A stretch of DNA of 64,000 bases from Riptortus pedestris (lineage: Eukaryota; Arthropoda; Insecta; Hemiptera; Alydidae), in contig CM032228.1 in NCBI GenBank assembly GCA_019009955.1, positions 70,512,501-70,576,500 on the forward strand. The letters are read 5' to 3'. Below, piece by piece: positions 1 through 12,013 of this stretch. The notes under the pieces are model-generated. The model did not search any database. It saw nothing but the letters and a program-made list of their open reading frames with translations, and was not told where the DNA came from. Within the stretch, counting starts at the first letter, position 1. Each line of letters opens with the position of its first letter. Position numbers and translations under genes: made by a program.

Positions 1-685
1 AGCTTTTCCAAAGAAAACCCAATAATACCAAAATGGTTCTCTGGTCATAAATTATGCCGATTGTGGCCTGTCCTTGATATCTCCCCTCGATATTGAAGTC
101 AATATAAGAAGAAAAACTCCAAAGAATATTGCTCCTTAGACGGCCCTTAAGCGACTTAACCCGCTTAGGGGTTGATCGGGATCGGAACGAAAAGCTAAGT
201 GAGTGATGTGCTGTATCAGTTACTAACCGGCTGATTGGAAGGACAGGAGGCTGCCGGACAGTAGCTGGAGGGGGTAGTATCAGGTGTTAAACCCCCCACC
301 CCTCTCTCTCTCTTATCAACCACCCTTATCAACCCCAGTGCCGGCAACCTCCGATACAGGGCAGCCACCTGTGGAGACTAATGGCTTTATCGATTCTCTT
401 CTTCGGGGGATTATCTTAGCCATAAATACACGTCAGACATTAATCTCCTTCCGTCACCATCCTCTTAGGCCCTCCTATAAACTATAATGTATAACCTCTA
501 CCTACAGTACATCTTGTAAATGTAGGGCTTCCTTTACCGGCCCTATAAAAAATGACTCCTACCCAAAGGGCCCTAGATGAGAACCCATATAAACTATTTG
601 GTTGTTCCGAAAGTTAGTAGGGATTTTAAAAATAAGGTTTTATCTTAATACATTCAACCCATAATGGATACAATGGTTATTTTAT
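1..685. other. Unassigned sequence
   Basis: No gene recognised. The stretch is less AT-rich around 120-380, with a short pyrimidine-rich run near 300. A 67-codon frame at 284-487 has no features I recognise. It could be a fragment of an unknown retroelement. Confidence 0.4.
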
Positions 686-1330
686 GAATTTCCCTTCAGG
701 AAAATCAGTTATTGCGGTCGTACTCATGACACGATTTTCGGAAAAATTTCTTCAAATATCCATCATTCCTAACCAGGAGATGACGAAAATGAGGTCGGTT
801 CAAAATTATACATATATATTTGTCTGTTAACGCTCTAGCGGTCGTAATTTTATTTGATCGTTACCAAACTCGATATTTAATCGTTTTATACAAAAAGAAA
901 GATCAAGCTCGTTAATGGCTGAAAAGGGACCAATGGGAGAGGTGGGTTAAGAAGGGGGATATTCGAAAATCGAAATATCTCTGTTACTATACGTCGTATC
1001 GAAAACTTGTATAGAAACATGCTTATTGCACATTAAATTTACTATTAATATTGATATATACATTTATTCTCTATCTTGAATATTAACCCAGATATTTACA
1101 TTTTTCATATCGGCTATTGTCGGTTTTGATCAGCTGAAAGTTTTCTTTCCTGTGGGAAGTTGGCACACCTGTTTGTTTACGTTTCAGGTCCTTCCTGACT
1201 GAAATATTTCTCATTACCATTTGTATTTATTCACTTAATATTCATGGTGGTGCTAAGTGTTCCCACTATGAAGATTTATCTATTGCATAACTTCACGAGT
1301 GTAATCTGCTTAGTTTACAATATCACAATG
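686..1330 (+). mobile_element. Element A copy (Helentron/HINE-like), long variant
   Basis: Starts with the decayed 5' end (AATTTCCCTTCAGGAAAATC, then GGTCGTACTCATGAC) and passes a short TA stretch into the conserved block TTGTCTGTTAACGCTCTAGC. It continues through the G-run and the FCGAAAT-like block to a degenerate 3' end (AATCTGCTTAGTTTAC at about 1305-1320). The terminal hairpin is lost. No coding capacity. Confidence 0.75.
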
Positions 1331-1401
1331 TATTAACTGTGCAAACATTCATTAATTTATCTCTATGAAAAGTCAGTATGGCTAATTTTTGTTAACCGAA
1401 C

Positions 1402-1960
1402 ATGATCAACGAAGTCCATTCACGACACTTAATGGTTTTCTTTTACAAAAAGGGAAAAACCCAGTCCAAACTCCAAAAAAGATTTGACGATCCATTTGGT
1501 GGCAGCACTGTTCAGAAGTGGTTTTCGTGGTTCAGGTTAGGGGATGTATTCTGGAATACTGTCCCTGGGCTGGCTAAAGTTCATCGATCGATATTAAGGA
1601 AATCATGGCTATTTTTGCAAACAATCCTCGTTTTACTGTCGGTGTGATAGCTGTGGGAATAAATTCTAACAAATGAGGCGTTTTAGAATATCTGAAGCAG
1701 GCTGGGTACGCCTGTTGGTCCGATGGTTGCGAAGGTAACCTTATGGAATGAATTTCCACTTGTGTTGCATTACTTAAAAGAAATGTGGAGGATGCCTTTT
1801 TTAAACGAATAGTAACTGCCGACGAAAAATGAATTCTTTACTTAAAAACTAGCCGGAAAAGTTAATGGGGTTTGTCTGGAACAGCACTACTTGTAACGCA
1901 AAAGGCTGGTTTTCATCCAAGGAAGGTTATGCTCTGTATTTGGTGTGACTGGAAGGGACC
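1402..1960 (+). pseudogene. Mariner-type transposase relic
   Basis: Decayed DD34D-family transposase. The N-terminal part (81 codons from 1402) reads FFYKKGKTQSKLQ, then STVQKWFSWFRLGD, the typical mariner helix-turn-helix segment. Further on, in shifted frames, come KRIVTADEK, a stop, then ILY (about 1800-1842), which is the first catalytic-Asp motif with Trp changed to TGA, and FHPRKVMLCIWCDWKG (about 1910-1960), the conserved block after it. Several stops and frameshifts are present and the C-terminal DNARPH and SPDLAP motifs are missing. No terminal repeats recognised. Dead copy. Confidence 0.75.
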
Positions 1961-1964
1961 AAAG

Positions 1965-2070
1965 TCTATGTGTAGAAAAAAATACTAAAAAGCCGAACAA
2001 AACACACATTACTCTTTTATGGTTACCCAGAAATTCAAACATTAAGGAATGCACAGAGTTCAACAGATTA
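1965..2070 (+). pseudogene. LINE RNase H fragment
   Basis: Directly after the mariner relic a frame reads ITLLWLPRNSNIKECTEFN then RLAKG, closely matching the non-LTR retrotransposon RNase H block (WVPGHSGI.GNE.AD.LAK). Only about 35 codons are recognisable. Its junction with the mariner relic looks like an old recombination or insertion. Confidence 0.55.
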
Positions 2071-2257
2071 GCAAAAGGTACAGTATACATATAGAAACAT
2101 TGGCATAAACTCTACAAGCCACCTAGACGAAATAGCCGGAAGCACTACGTCAATTGAGGAAGAGTAGCAGCAATCTTGGAATAACATACACGACTTACGA
2201 TGTGACGTCAGTAGGCACTCCACATGTCCACAAAATACGCACTCTACATGTATTTTT

Positions 2258-2445
2258 CCGAAACTCAAGTATTAAGCGAGTTATTCGTACTTTCTTGCTT
2301 TTGCCTTCAGTAACCCTTCCTCTCTTCTCTTCATCGGTTTTTGCAGAAATAGAGAATATGAGGTGAGATGAGATCACAAGCGTGTTATACCAGACCATGG
2401 GAAATCTGGTTAGTTTAAGCAGTACCTGCATGACGGACTTTTTAT
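2258..2445 (+). mobile_element. Element A 3'-end fragment
   Basis: Ends CATGGGAAATCTGGTTAG, then GCAGTACCTGC and GACGGACTTTTT, which are the ATIR, the terminal hairpin with a changed loop, and the terminus of element A. The upstream part (AAACTCAAGTATTAAG and CCTTCAGTAACCC) recurs near 52000-52070. Confidence 0.65.
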
Positions 2446-2504
2446 CCTTTAACTCAACACTACTGAATTATTCGTGTTCTACACTGCTGGCACTAAACAT
2501 TTAT

Positions 2505-2840
2505 AAGGTGTATATATCTGTCTTTTACTACACTAACGGTCGGAATTTTTGTTAGATCGTTATCAAACTCGAAATGAAGGCGTTTCATGTAAAACTAAAG
2601 ATCGTTAACGGCTAAAAGATGACCGGGGGTAATGATTTATTGAGGAGAAAATCGGATATTCTAAATATCTATGTTATTGCGGATAAGGTCAAAAATAATA
2701 TACAACCAACATTGCTCTACATTTAATTTATTTTGAGGAGCAGATATGTAATATTCTACTCTATCTGGAATATTGATTTCGGTATTTGTATTTTTCGTTA
2801 AATTTTCATCCTTGAGTGTTTGAATTTTTAGTCATCGCAC
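2505..2840 (+). mobile_element. Element A 3'-half fragment
   Basis: Starts TATATATCTGTC, then CACTAACGGTCGGAATTTTT, ATCGTTATCAAACTCGAAAT and GTTAACGGCTAAAAG. This is the block right of the (TA) core. Both termini are missing. Confidence 0.65.
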
Positions 2841-2884
2841 AGTAACAATAATTTAATTATTTATTGACGTCCACTTTTTGCAAC

Positions 2885-3078
2885 TAAGGCTAATCGGGAC
2901 GGGTTATCTACAGGTTACCACCCTTTTCTAGCCAGGGTGAGACTAAGAATTTTATTTAAGGAATTCCGTCACTAAATAAATCATATTGCCCAGGCGGGAA
3001 TCAAACTTGCCACTCTAGGTTTACCATGAGAGATTAAAGTCAACACTTTAACTCACATGGCTAACCTGAGCGACATAT
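2885..3078 (-). mobile_element. tRNA-derived SINE fragment
   Basis: On the minus strand GGTTAGCCATGTGAGTTAAA resembles a tRNA A box, and AAGTTTGATTCCCGCC about 50 nt later resembles a B box (GGTTCRANTCC). A 3' tail follows. The A-to-B spacing is right for a tRNA-like Pol III promoter, but no clover-leaf with intact arms is evident, so a SINE relic is more likely than a tRNA gene. Confidence 0.5.
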
Positions 3079-3525
3079 TAACAATAAGCTAATATAGTAT
3101 GAAACCTACATTGATATAAGTTTCAATACTAAATATAGTATTCAACGGACCATTATTATATGAGATACATGAAAATAGGTTATATGTTGACGCCACCTAT
3201 TTCTATTTTACGTTCTTGACAAGGAAATGTTGATGACATACATTTATCTGAATGATATCACCCATATTGCATGATTGCACTTAAGTGTAAAATGTTCTAC
3301 GTTATTGAAGTTTTACCATAATAATAATAATGCCTAATCTCCCTTCATTATATACCTTCTTCAAAAACATTATAAGAACGTAGTTTGTGATGAGAAATTG
3401 TGATAGTTTTCCCATAAGCAAAACCGTTATTGCGTGTCACCTAATCTAGTGAAAGCACCATCATGATCTGAAGGCTATGCCTTGTAGTTTCAACCATTGT
3501 GTTTTATCGGAAGCTGCTCTTTTCA
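3079..3525. other. Unassigned AT-rich sequence
   Basis: Nothing recognisable apart from a short ATA run near 3320. Confidence 0.4.
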
Positions 3526-3529
3526 GATT

Positions 3530-4180
3530 ACTATACTCACAGAAATCCAAAACATGCTTGATGTCTTCGAAATAGGATTTTCTAGGTCTTCCTCATCCCC
3601 TATTCCCAAGAACCTTACATCCATAGTAATGAAGTCGTTGTGCCTTAAGAAATGCACAAGAAGTTTCACTCTCATTTTTTTTCATGGCTTCGATAAAACT
3701 TTTACTATCGCTCATCACATTCTGAACTTCCATGTTGGATTTGTCTTTAGTCCAACTTGTTCTAGTGATTCTACACCAGATCCATATTTCCATTCCTTCC
3801 AATCTATTGTATTCCCTTTTGTGGAGAGTCCAACTTTCGCTCCCGTAAAGTAGTACACGTACTATACGAAAGACTTAGCAAACATTTGCATTTTTTTTTT
3901 TTTTTTTGGTATCCATGCTTAAAATGCTTCTTTTCTTTGAAATGCTTGTTTAGCAATTGCAATTCATCAGTGATGATGCTCCCTGGGTAACAAAACCTCT
4001 TCACTTTTTCAAGAAAAATGTTTCACACTCTATTATTTATATTTCCTGTGCTTTCTTTCTTCTCTATAATCAAAACATTCGTTTTATTTTGAGTTTTAAC
4101 AGATCTAGAGTGTTCTTTAGGACTTGCAGCATTCTATTCATCTCTTTTTCGGACTGTTACCTGCAACGATCATTCTAGAG
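3530..4180 (-). pseudogene. LINE reverse transcriptase C-terminal relic
   Basis: Minus-strand frames carry successive hallmarks of the end of an endonuclease-reverse transcriptase LINE ORF2: KVKRFCYPGSIITDE (about 3970-4010), then LLYGSESWTLHKREYNRLEG and EIWIWCRITRTSW (about 3740-3860), then SKSFIEAMKK and HFLRHNDFIT (about 3630-3700). The frame is interrupted by stops, a poly-T run at 3890-3907 and a frameshift near 3650. Only the last third of the polymerase is recognisable. Confidence 0.7.
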
Positions 4181-4228
4181 TTCTCATTGAACGTTCTTCT
4201 GAGTTACGTTTGCAGATGTGCAGAAAGA

Positions 4229-4231
<3 letters not shown>

Positions 4232-4288
<57 letters not shown>
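4232..4288. repeat. (TA)n microsatellite
   Basis: Pure alternating TA, about 57 bp, not embedded in a recognisable element A copy. IYIYIY-type peptides read through it are artefacts. Confidence 0.95.
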
Positions 4289-4292
<4 letters not shown>

Positions 4293-4547
4293 TGGCAACT
4301 GTGAAATGATTTGAAAGGCGCAGCCGGGGCAAGCAGGTGCCGAGAGTGTCAATTGAGAATGCAAAGTAGTATTGGGAGTATTGTGAGCTGGTGGATGGAC
4401 ACATTTGGAGTGTAATCAGTCAATATTGGAGATTTGGATCCACAGGTGGGTATCTGCTAACATCAACCAACAGCACACTCGCCCCTCTCTTATTCCACAC
4501 CTTCTGTTCGTTTCATACACTTCACAACTTCAATTGTGGATTTACAT

Positions 4548-4689
4548 TTTTAGCGGAATTCCCATAAGGAAAATCAGATATTGAGGTTTTATACATGAAG
4601 CGATTTTCGAAAATTTTTGCTCAAATGTCCATTGAGCGTAGAGTACATGATGTGAATGATGGCCGTTCAAATTTCATTATATATATACG

Positions 4690-4740
<51 letters not shown>

Positions 4741-5190
4741 CGAATTTTTGTTACATCGTTATCAAACTTGATACATCATCGTTTCGGACTAAATTAAAGA
4801 CCAATTTCGTTAGCTGGTTAACTGCTTTATTCGGACTGGGCGAGGGGGGGGGGGTTGAGGGAGAGAATTTTGAAAATTCGAAATACCTTCGTCATTTTAG
4901 TCGGTTCGAAATATTGTACAGAACCAATCTTATAGTAAATTGAATTGTGTAAAGATATTGTTATATACATAGTATCTCTAATATAAATATTAACCGAGAT
5001 ATTTGAATTTTTCAGTTTTGATCTTTTAGTAAACCCCCACTCCTACTCATGTCATATTAACAATACACTGTTATATCATTGACCTCTTTATTCCAGTCTT
5101 GATACTAAATAATCTTTTCATGAGCCCTTATAAAGTGAGATACATGAACATGCAGGTGATCAATTAAGATTTTACGTTCTTGTTTCGAAA
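4548..5190 (+). mobile_element. Element A copy with (TA)n core
   Basis: 5' end TTAGCGGAATTCCCATAAGG (decayed), the left block to 4670, a (TA)n core at about 4690-4738, the right block (GCGAATTTTTGTTACATCGT), a G9 run near 4845, and CCCCCACTCCTACTCATGTC at 5034. The 3' ATIR and hairpin are missing. Confidence 0.75.
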
Positions 5191-5254
5191 GATATTATTT
5201 GTTATTAGCTGGAATCTTAGAAGGAATAGAGGGATTCAGATGAAGGTTGAATTC

Positions 5255-5385
5255 GAAATATCTCCGTCATTAAAACATTCGGATGGCAGAAAGTTATAGA
5301 ACCAACGTCAAATGTCCATCGAACCTACCTAGAAGATTACGACAATGAGGTCCGATCAGAATTACATAAATACATATGTATGTAA

Positions 5386-5462
<77 letters not shown>

Positions 5463-5942
5463 TGCCCGCTGTAGCGGGCGCAATTTATGTTTGATCGGTA
5501 CCAAACTCGATATTTAAACGTTTCATGTAAAAGTAAAAATCAAGGTTCGTTAAAGGCTGAAATCAGACCAGGGGAGGTTTAGAGAGCGGGGAATTTCAAA
5601 AATTCGTAATGTCTCCGTTATTATGCACCAGACTGAAAAATTGTATGGAACCAATCCTTTTACAAATGTATTATTCTACACATGCTGTTATGTACGTTTT
5701 TGCACTATCATGATTATTAACTTAGATATTTGCTTTTTTTGTTTTCGGCTTTTAGTAAATCCCCACTCCTAGTGAAATCATATTAACAATAGGCTGTTAT
5801 ATTATGAAATAATATATTTAAAAACTAAATACCAAATATTATTCTGATTGGGCTTTTACGTTCTGAGGTAAATGCAAATAAGTGACGCACTTGGGAAATC
5901 TGCTTAGTTAACGAAGCCCCTGCGTGACGGACTTTTTTCTTA
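5255..5942 (+). mobile_element. Element A copy with (TA)n(TG)n core
   Basis: The left block is truncated (CAAATGTCCATCGAACCTAC). The core is (TA)n at 5389-5427 followed by (TG)n to 5461. The right block has GTAGCGGGCGCAATTTATG. The 3' end is complete: TTGGGAAATCTGCTTAGTTA, then GAAGCCCCTGC and GTGACGGACTTTTTT. Confidence 0.82.
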
Positions 5943-6045
5943 TAGTATGCATTTTATTTAGAAGGGTTTCTATTATTCCAATTAACCTTTGTTGCAAAAA
6001 GTGGACGTTAATTAATAAAATATTATTGAAGAATTTCCTTGTTTG

Positions 6046-6164
6046 TTCTTTAGCTGATTTCCCTTAAGGGTCGTACTTGAAGTCGTACTCATGACGCGAT
6101 TTTCGAAATTTTTCTTCAAATGCCCATCGATCCTACCCAGGAGATGAAAATTAGGTCCGTTCCA

Positions 6165-6170
<6 letters not shown>
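6046..6170 (+). mobile_element. Element A left block, interrupted at its (TA)n core
   Basis: AGCTGATTTCCCTTAAGG is followed by CGTACTCATGACGCGATTTT and AGGTCCGTTCCAAACTATAT, then a TA tract and Helitron H sequence. The matching right block may be the one at 9403, with Helitrons filling the gap; this is inferred from order and orientation only. Confidence 0.7.
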
Positions 6171-6220
<50 letters not shown>

Positions 6221-6226
<6 letters not shown>

Positions 6227-7265
6227 GTAACCTCTGTCTGTACATTGATTTTTTCCCCCGAAATTTCTCGATAACTTTTCGTTTCACATGTCATAGACAC
6301 CATAACTGCATTTTGTTTCTTTCGTGTGTGTTTGTTTATTTGTTTGTTTGTTACCTTTTCACGCATAAACGGCTGAACCGAATTTTATGAAACTTGGTAT
6401 GTATATTACTACTAGCCCAACTTAGATTTTAGGCTATATTAATATTCTCTAAGACAAACAGGAGTGGGAGTTATAAGCGAGGCCTGAAATTAAAAATAGC
6501 GATATTTCGTTTCCTATTTGTTTTTCGGCAAATGCGCACATAACAAAAGTTATTTATTTTGTTATTTAGAGTAACTTTTGTTATATACACTTTCGTCGTA
6601 TAACGAAGTATAAATGAGTTATACGCTAAAAATTATAGCGGGAGTCAACAATTTCATTTGGCACAAAAGAATCAACCGAACTAAATAAAACTCGGTATGT
6701 GCATTAGCACTAACGCCTTCATTATAACAAGCCATACTAACATTTCTAGGGACGGGCAGGAGTGGGGGTTGTAAGGAGGCCTTAAATTAAAAATAGGGAT
6801 ATTTCATTTCTTATTGGTTTTTCCGAAAATATGCATATAACAAACGTTGTTTATTTTGTTATTTAGAGTAACTTTTGTTATATTCACTTTTCTTTTACAA
6901 CAAAGTATAAACGAGGAATTCACCAAAAACTAGAGCGGGAGCCAACTATTTTATTGGACTCAAACGATTGAACCGAATTTTACAAAACTCGGTATTTGAA
7001 TTATCATTAATTCTTCTATGATTGTAAGCTATATTAAAATTTTTAGGTTCGTACGGGAGTGGGAGTTATAAGTGACGCCTGAAGTAAAAATTTGCGAGAT
7101 TTCATTTTCTATTTGTTTTTCGGCAAATGTGCACATAACAAATGTTGTTAACTTTGTTATTTAGAGCAACTCTTGTTCCATTCACGTTTGTCGTATAATG
7201 AAATAAATATAAAGGATATCCTATAAATATATAGGATATACGCTTAATCTATAGCGGGAGTCACC
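6221..7265 (+). mobile_element. Helitron H copy 1 (non-autonomous), 3' truncated
   Basis: Begins after a TA tract with AAAATTGTAACCTCTGTCTG, then AAACGGCTGAACCGAATTTT, a sequence typical of insect Helitrons. The body is three imperfect ~300-bp tandem units starting near 6374, 6672 and 6970, each with an AACCGAA...AAACTCGGTATG head, a GGGCAGGAGTGGGGGTT-like middle and a GCGGGAGTCAACAATTT tail. No helicase or Rep coding and no CTAG terminus before unrelated sequence starts. Confidence 0.72.
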
Positions 7266-8018
7266 GATTTTATTAGTACTTATTTAAGTGTTTTTAATAT
7301 AGGCATATTATGACAAATAATGTTATGTTTTCGTCTTATCTATTTCGATCATTTAGTTCTAAATATGATTCGGATTAGTGAAATTATAAATCTCAGCCCC
7401 CCTCATTTATTTATTTTTCCTTAGAAAATCACTTTGTTACTTATTTCCAATAGAAATCCAAAGTATACGAGGTTTTCCATTATTTAATTAGTATAATGTA
7501 TTATTTAAACCGAATCATGCTGAATTTCCTCAAGGACTGATAGCGGAAGTACTGGGAAATAAAACTCTTTGATTTTGGTAATATATCATCTTATTTCCGT
7601 TATCTACATGATATTGAAACAAATATGTACCATCATAACAATTAAACGTTAATGGTAAAGTCATTATGACAAAAGTCAATATGCCTTTAAACTCGATGTG
7701 ATTTTTTAATGTATTACTTAGGTTGAGGGAGGGCTGCGATCTCTTCCCCTCGACTAGCTTTTTGAATATAAATGAAATTATTTTTAGGGTAAAACTATTA
7801 TTTAATTCCATCAGGTAGATAAATTATTACAATAATATTTTGAATCAATAATTTAAGGAAAAGAATGTTGATAACTCTCATGCGAGAGCGGAAATAGACG
7901 GGAAGCTAATAAAGTTAATTAAGTTTACTTATTTCCTGTCAAATGCTGGCATAGCGGGAAGTGATTTCCACTGAGATCTACTATTATGAATATAGCCTTA
8001 CGTGCTAAACTATGCTTA

Positions 8019-8023
<5 letters not shown>
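7266..8023. other. Unassigned sequence between Helitron copies
   Basis: No gene or known repeat recognised. It may be Helitron-internal or host DNA. A 93-codon minus-strand frame at 7530-7811 has no recognisable motif. Confidence 0.4.

Positions 8024-8073
<50 letters not shown>
8024..8073. repeat. (TA)n microsatellite before Helitron
   Basis: About 50 bp of pure TA. Helitron H copy 2 starts at its right edge. Confidence 0.95.
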
Positions 8074-8080
<7 letters not shown>

Positions 8081-9348
8081 GTAACCTCTGTCTGTACATT
8101 GATTTTTTTTCGCGAATTTTCACGATAACTTTTCGTTTCAAATGTCATAGACACCATAACTGCATTTTGTTTCTTTGGTGTGTGTTTGTTTGTTTGTTAC
8201 CTTTTCACGCATAAACGGCTGAACCGAATTTTATAAAACATGGTATGTATATTACTACTAACACAACTTAGACTTTAGGCTATATTAATATCCTCTGAGA
8301 CGAACAGGAGTGGGGGTTATAAGGGAAGCCTGAAATTAAAAATAGCGATATTTCGTTTCCTATTGGTTTTTCGGCAAATATGAACATAACAAAGTTGTTT
8401 ATTATGTTATTTAGAGTAACTTTTCTTATATACACTTTCGTCGTATACCAAAGTATAAATGAGTTATACGTTAAAAACTACTGCGGAAGTCAACAATTTT
8501 ATTTGGCTCAAAAACTCAACCGAACAAAACCAAACTCGGTATGTGAATTAGCACTAACGCCTCCCTTATAATAAGCTATACTACCATTTCTAGGGACGGG
8601 CAGGAGTGGGGGTTATAAGTGAGGCCTGAAATTAAAAATAGCGATATTTCGTTTCCTATTGGGGTTTCGGCAAATATGCACATAACAAAAGTTTTTTTAT
8701 TTTGTTATTTAGAGAAAATTTTGTTATATACACTTTTGTCGTATACCGAAGTATAAAGGCGTTATACGCTAAAAATTTTAGCGGGAGTCAACAATTTTAT
8801 TTGGCACAAAAGACCCAACCGAAATAAATAAAACTCGGTATGTGTACTAGCACTAACGCTTTTATTATAAGAAGTCATACCAACATTTCTAGGGACGGGC
8901 AGTAGTGGGGGTTGTAAGGGATGCCTGAAATTAAAAATAGTGTTATTTCGTTTCCTATTGTGGTTTCGGCAAATATGCACAAAACAAAAGTTGTTTATTT
9001 TGTTATTTAGAGAAATTTGCTCAACAATTCTTTTCAATATGAACTACCAGGTACCTCACCTGGAAAAATTAATTCAAATTATAATATATTATTATAATAT
9101 TTTGTCCTTAATAATTTAAATGTATGCATAATGCACAGGAAACGGGAAATATGACAATATGGAGGACTGTGAAGGCTTACATAAAAAATTAATTTTATTA
9201 TTAACAAATCCACAGAAACGATGGGTATTAACCCCAAACACTGGGACGGGTAATGTCAAAATATTGTGCAAAGTAAAGCCTTGCCAAAAAAATACAATCA
9301 CCATCCAGCCTCAAATGATTTACCGGGCGAAGTCGGGTTTCTGAGCTA

Positions 9349-9349
<1 letters not shown>
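8074..9349 (+). mobile_element. Helitron H copy 2, near full length
   Basis: 5' AAAATTGTAACCTCTGTCTG as in copy 1, three ~300-bp internal units (starting near 8216, 8520 and 8820), then a unique tail (AATGCACAGGAAACGGGAAA, CACTGGGACGGGTAATGTC). The 3' end has CCGGGCGAAGTCGGG, a decayed hairpin, then TGAGCTAG with T following. That hairpin plus CTAG, T outside and no target duplication is the classic Helitron terminus. No protein coding, so a non-autonomous derivative. Confidence 0.82.
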
Positions 9350-9405
<56 letters not shown>

Positions 9406-10335
9406 TGTTAACGCTCTAGCGGTCGCAATTTTTGTTTGATATTTACCAAACTCGATATTTAATCGTTTATGTAAAAAGAAAGATCAAGTTCGTTAAGTGC
9501 TAAAATAGGACCTGTGGGAGGGGGGGGGTGGTTTAGAGTGAGATTTTTCGAAAACTCGACATATCTCCGTTACTATACTCCGGATCGAAAAATTGTAAAG
9601 AATCAATCTTATTGAAAATTTAATGTTCTAGAAATATTGTTATGTACATTTTTTTTTTCATTATCTTGATTATTAATTGAGATATTAGCATTTTTTAGTT
9701 TTCAGTCTTAAGTAATGACCCACTCCAACTCATCTCATATTAACAATATTCTTTTATGTTATGAAGCACTTTATTTGAAGCTTTAATACCAAATATTGTT
9801 CTCATTGAACTTTTAAGTTTTGAGATAAATGCAAATACGTGTACGTTGCGCACGTGGGAAATCTACTTAGTTAACGCAGCCCCTGCGATACGGACTATTT
9901 TTGTCTAGGTCGTCCGTTTTAAATTTGGTGACTGGGTATAGAATTAAAGCTAATATCTCTTCCTAATTCAAAGCTATAATTTCAACATTCTGGCTACAAT
10001 AGCATTTGACCTTTGAAAGCGATTTCCCCTTAATATGCGTATTAATGAGTGTTTAATAGGCCTATTATGTGGTGAGACCAATGGATCGGAAGCTTTCTTT
10101 TCAGACAATATCACAGGAAATGGGCCAGAGTTTCAGGCTCTCTGGCCGTAATATCTCTGTAATATTCTAATACTTAAATAATTAGTTTGTCTTTTAGAAG
10201 CTATGTGAAATTCTGTGGTACATAAACCATTTGGCAAACTCATTTTGGCAGATTTTCAGAAATCAGCTATTTAGGTCGTACTCATGACGCGATTATCGAA
10301 AATTTTCTTCAAATGTCCATCGATCCTACCCTGGA

Positions 10336-10378
<43 letters not shown>

Positions 10379-12013
10379 TGTTAACGCTCTAGCGGTCGCA
10401 ATTTTTGTTTGATCGTTACCAAACTCGATATTTAACCGTTTTATGTAAAAAGGAAGATCAAGTTCGTTAATGGCTGAAATCGGACCAGAAGGGGGGGGGA
10501 GGGGGTTAGAGGGGGATTTTTGAAAATTCGAAATATCTCCGTTATTACGCATCGGATGGAAAAGTTGTACAGAACCAATCTTATTTCAAAGTAAATGTAC
10601 TATAAATAGTGTTATATACATTTATTCTCTATCTTTAATGTTAACCGAGATATTTGCATTTTTATTAATTGTGTGGGACATGTGATCGGGTATTGTTCGG
10701 ATTAATTCGGCCGTTTCCGTAACTGTTTGGCCCTGGTGGTAGCTACTTCTAACCTTTCTTGTCGTTTCAGCTTTTACTTTGTGAGATTTGTGCAAATACC
10801 TTCTGTTCATCCGCCCCCCCCCCCTTCTTTAGTTCTTGGACTACTAAAATTTGAGTTATTAAAATATAAATTATTCTGATTGATTATAAATTGCAGTACT
10901 AGATCTAGTAAATAGTTTATAATAAAGTTATATCCTTATATTCAGATGTTTATCAGTAATTGTTTTTCTTTCCGGTGAACAATATGTCTATCTATCTTTT
11001 CAGCTCTGAGTGGGTGGCAGACCTATGTGTTTACAATTCAGAAGCCGTTTCCGTTGGGAGATTAGTAAAATTAACTGAAAAATTTCTCATTACCGTTTGT
11101 ATTTACTCACGGTGGTGTTGTGTTACCATTATGCAGATTTCTCTATTGTAAAACTTCACTTCCGTCTATATCCGTTAGTTGGAGCAGCAGAAGAATTTGA
11201 GCTAGGATCACATAACTTGCAGACTTTTGTGTCATCTGTGCAATTAAGAAGGGCACACAGTGTTGGCTGATACCCAAAAATCCGCCACGCAGGGCCAGCG
11301 TAAAACTAAGCAGATTTTCTTATTAATGAATGCTGAAAAATGAAGTTACGAAAAAATGTATAGAAAAACAGTTGTACAGCATCAAAAGCTTTTGGTTCTA
11401 TAAAATTTTCCGATACAACTCATAATAAAGGGGATGTTTTGAGTTTTCATAATTCCCCATCTAACCCCCCCCCCCTTCAGCCATTAACTAGTACGATCAT
11501 TAGTATATAATGAAATAGTTAAATGTAGAGTATGGTTGAAGAAGAAATGAATATTTCCCATTTACGACCTCACAATCTTACTTGGTGATGTCATTGCGCT
11601 TGCATGTATCTTTCACAGTAAACATTTAATGACTACAATATTTGGTATTTAGCTTGGAATAAAGTGGTTTATGATGTAACAGCTTATTGCTAATATGACA
11701 TGAGTCGGAAGGCTTAAAACTAATAAATTAAATTATCTCTGTTAATACTTAAGGTAGAGACTAAATGTACATAACAGCGTTTATAATACATTTTATTTCC
11801 AATGAGATTCGTTCGATACAATTTTTCGATTCGACGTATAATAACGGAGATTTTTCGAATTTTTGAAATTTACCCCTCTAACCACCCCCCCTCCCTTCTG
11901 AATTTTAGATTTCAGCGATTAACGAACTCGACCATTATTTTTATATGATACGCTTATATATCCAGTTTGGTTTCGATCAAATAAGAATTGCGACCGCTAG
12001 AGCGTTAACAGAC

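Noticed and set aside
2930..3070. True tRNA gene
   Set aside because: A and B box-like motifs are present, but no pairing acceptor stem or anticodon arm could be drawn; SINE relic preferred.
4170..4404. Minus-strand frames with long Ile-Tyr alternation, and similar ones at all TA tracts
   Set aside because: They are translations of (TA)n microsatellites; no domain or codon bias outside the tract.
10622..10810. Conserved 62-codon gene repeated at 13347 and 16047
   Set aside because: Its conservation is explained by recent duplication of the whole 2.7-kb unit; no domain recognised. Kept only as a captured-sequence candidate.
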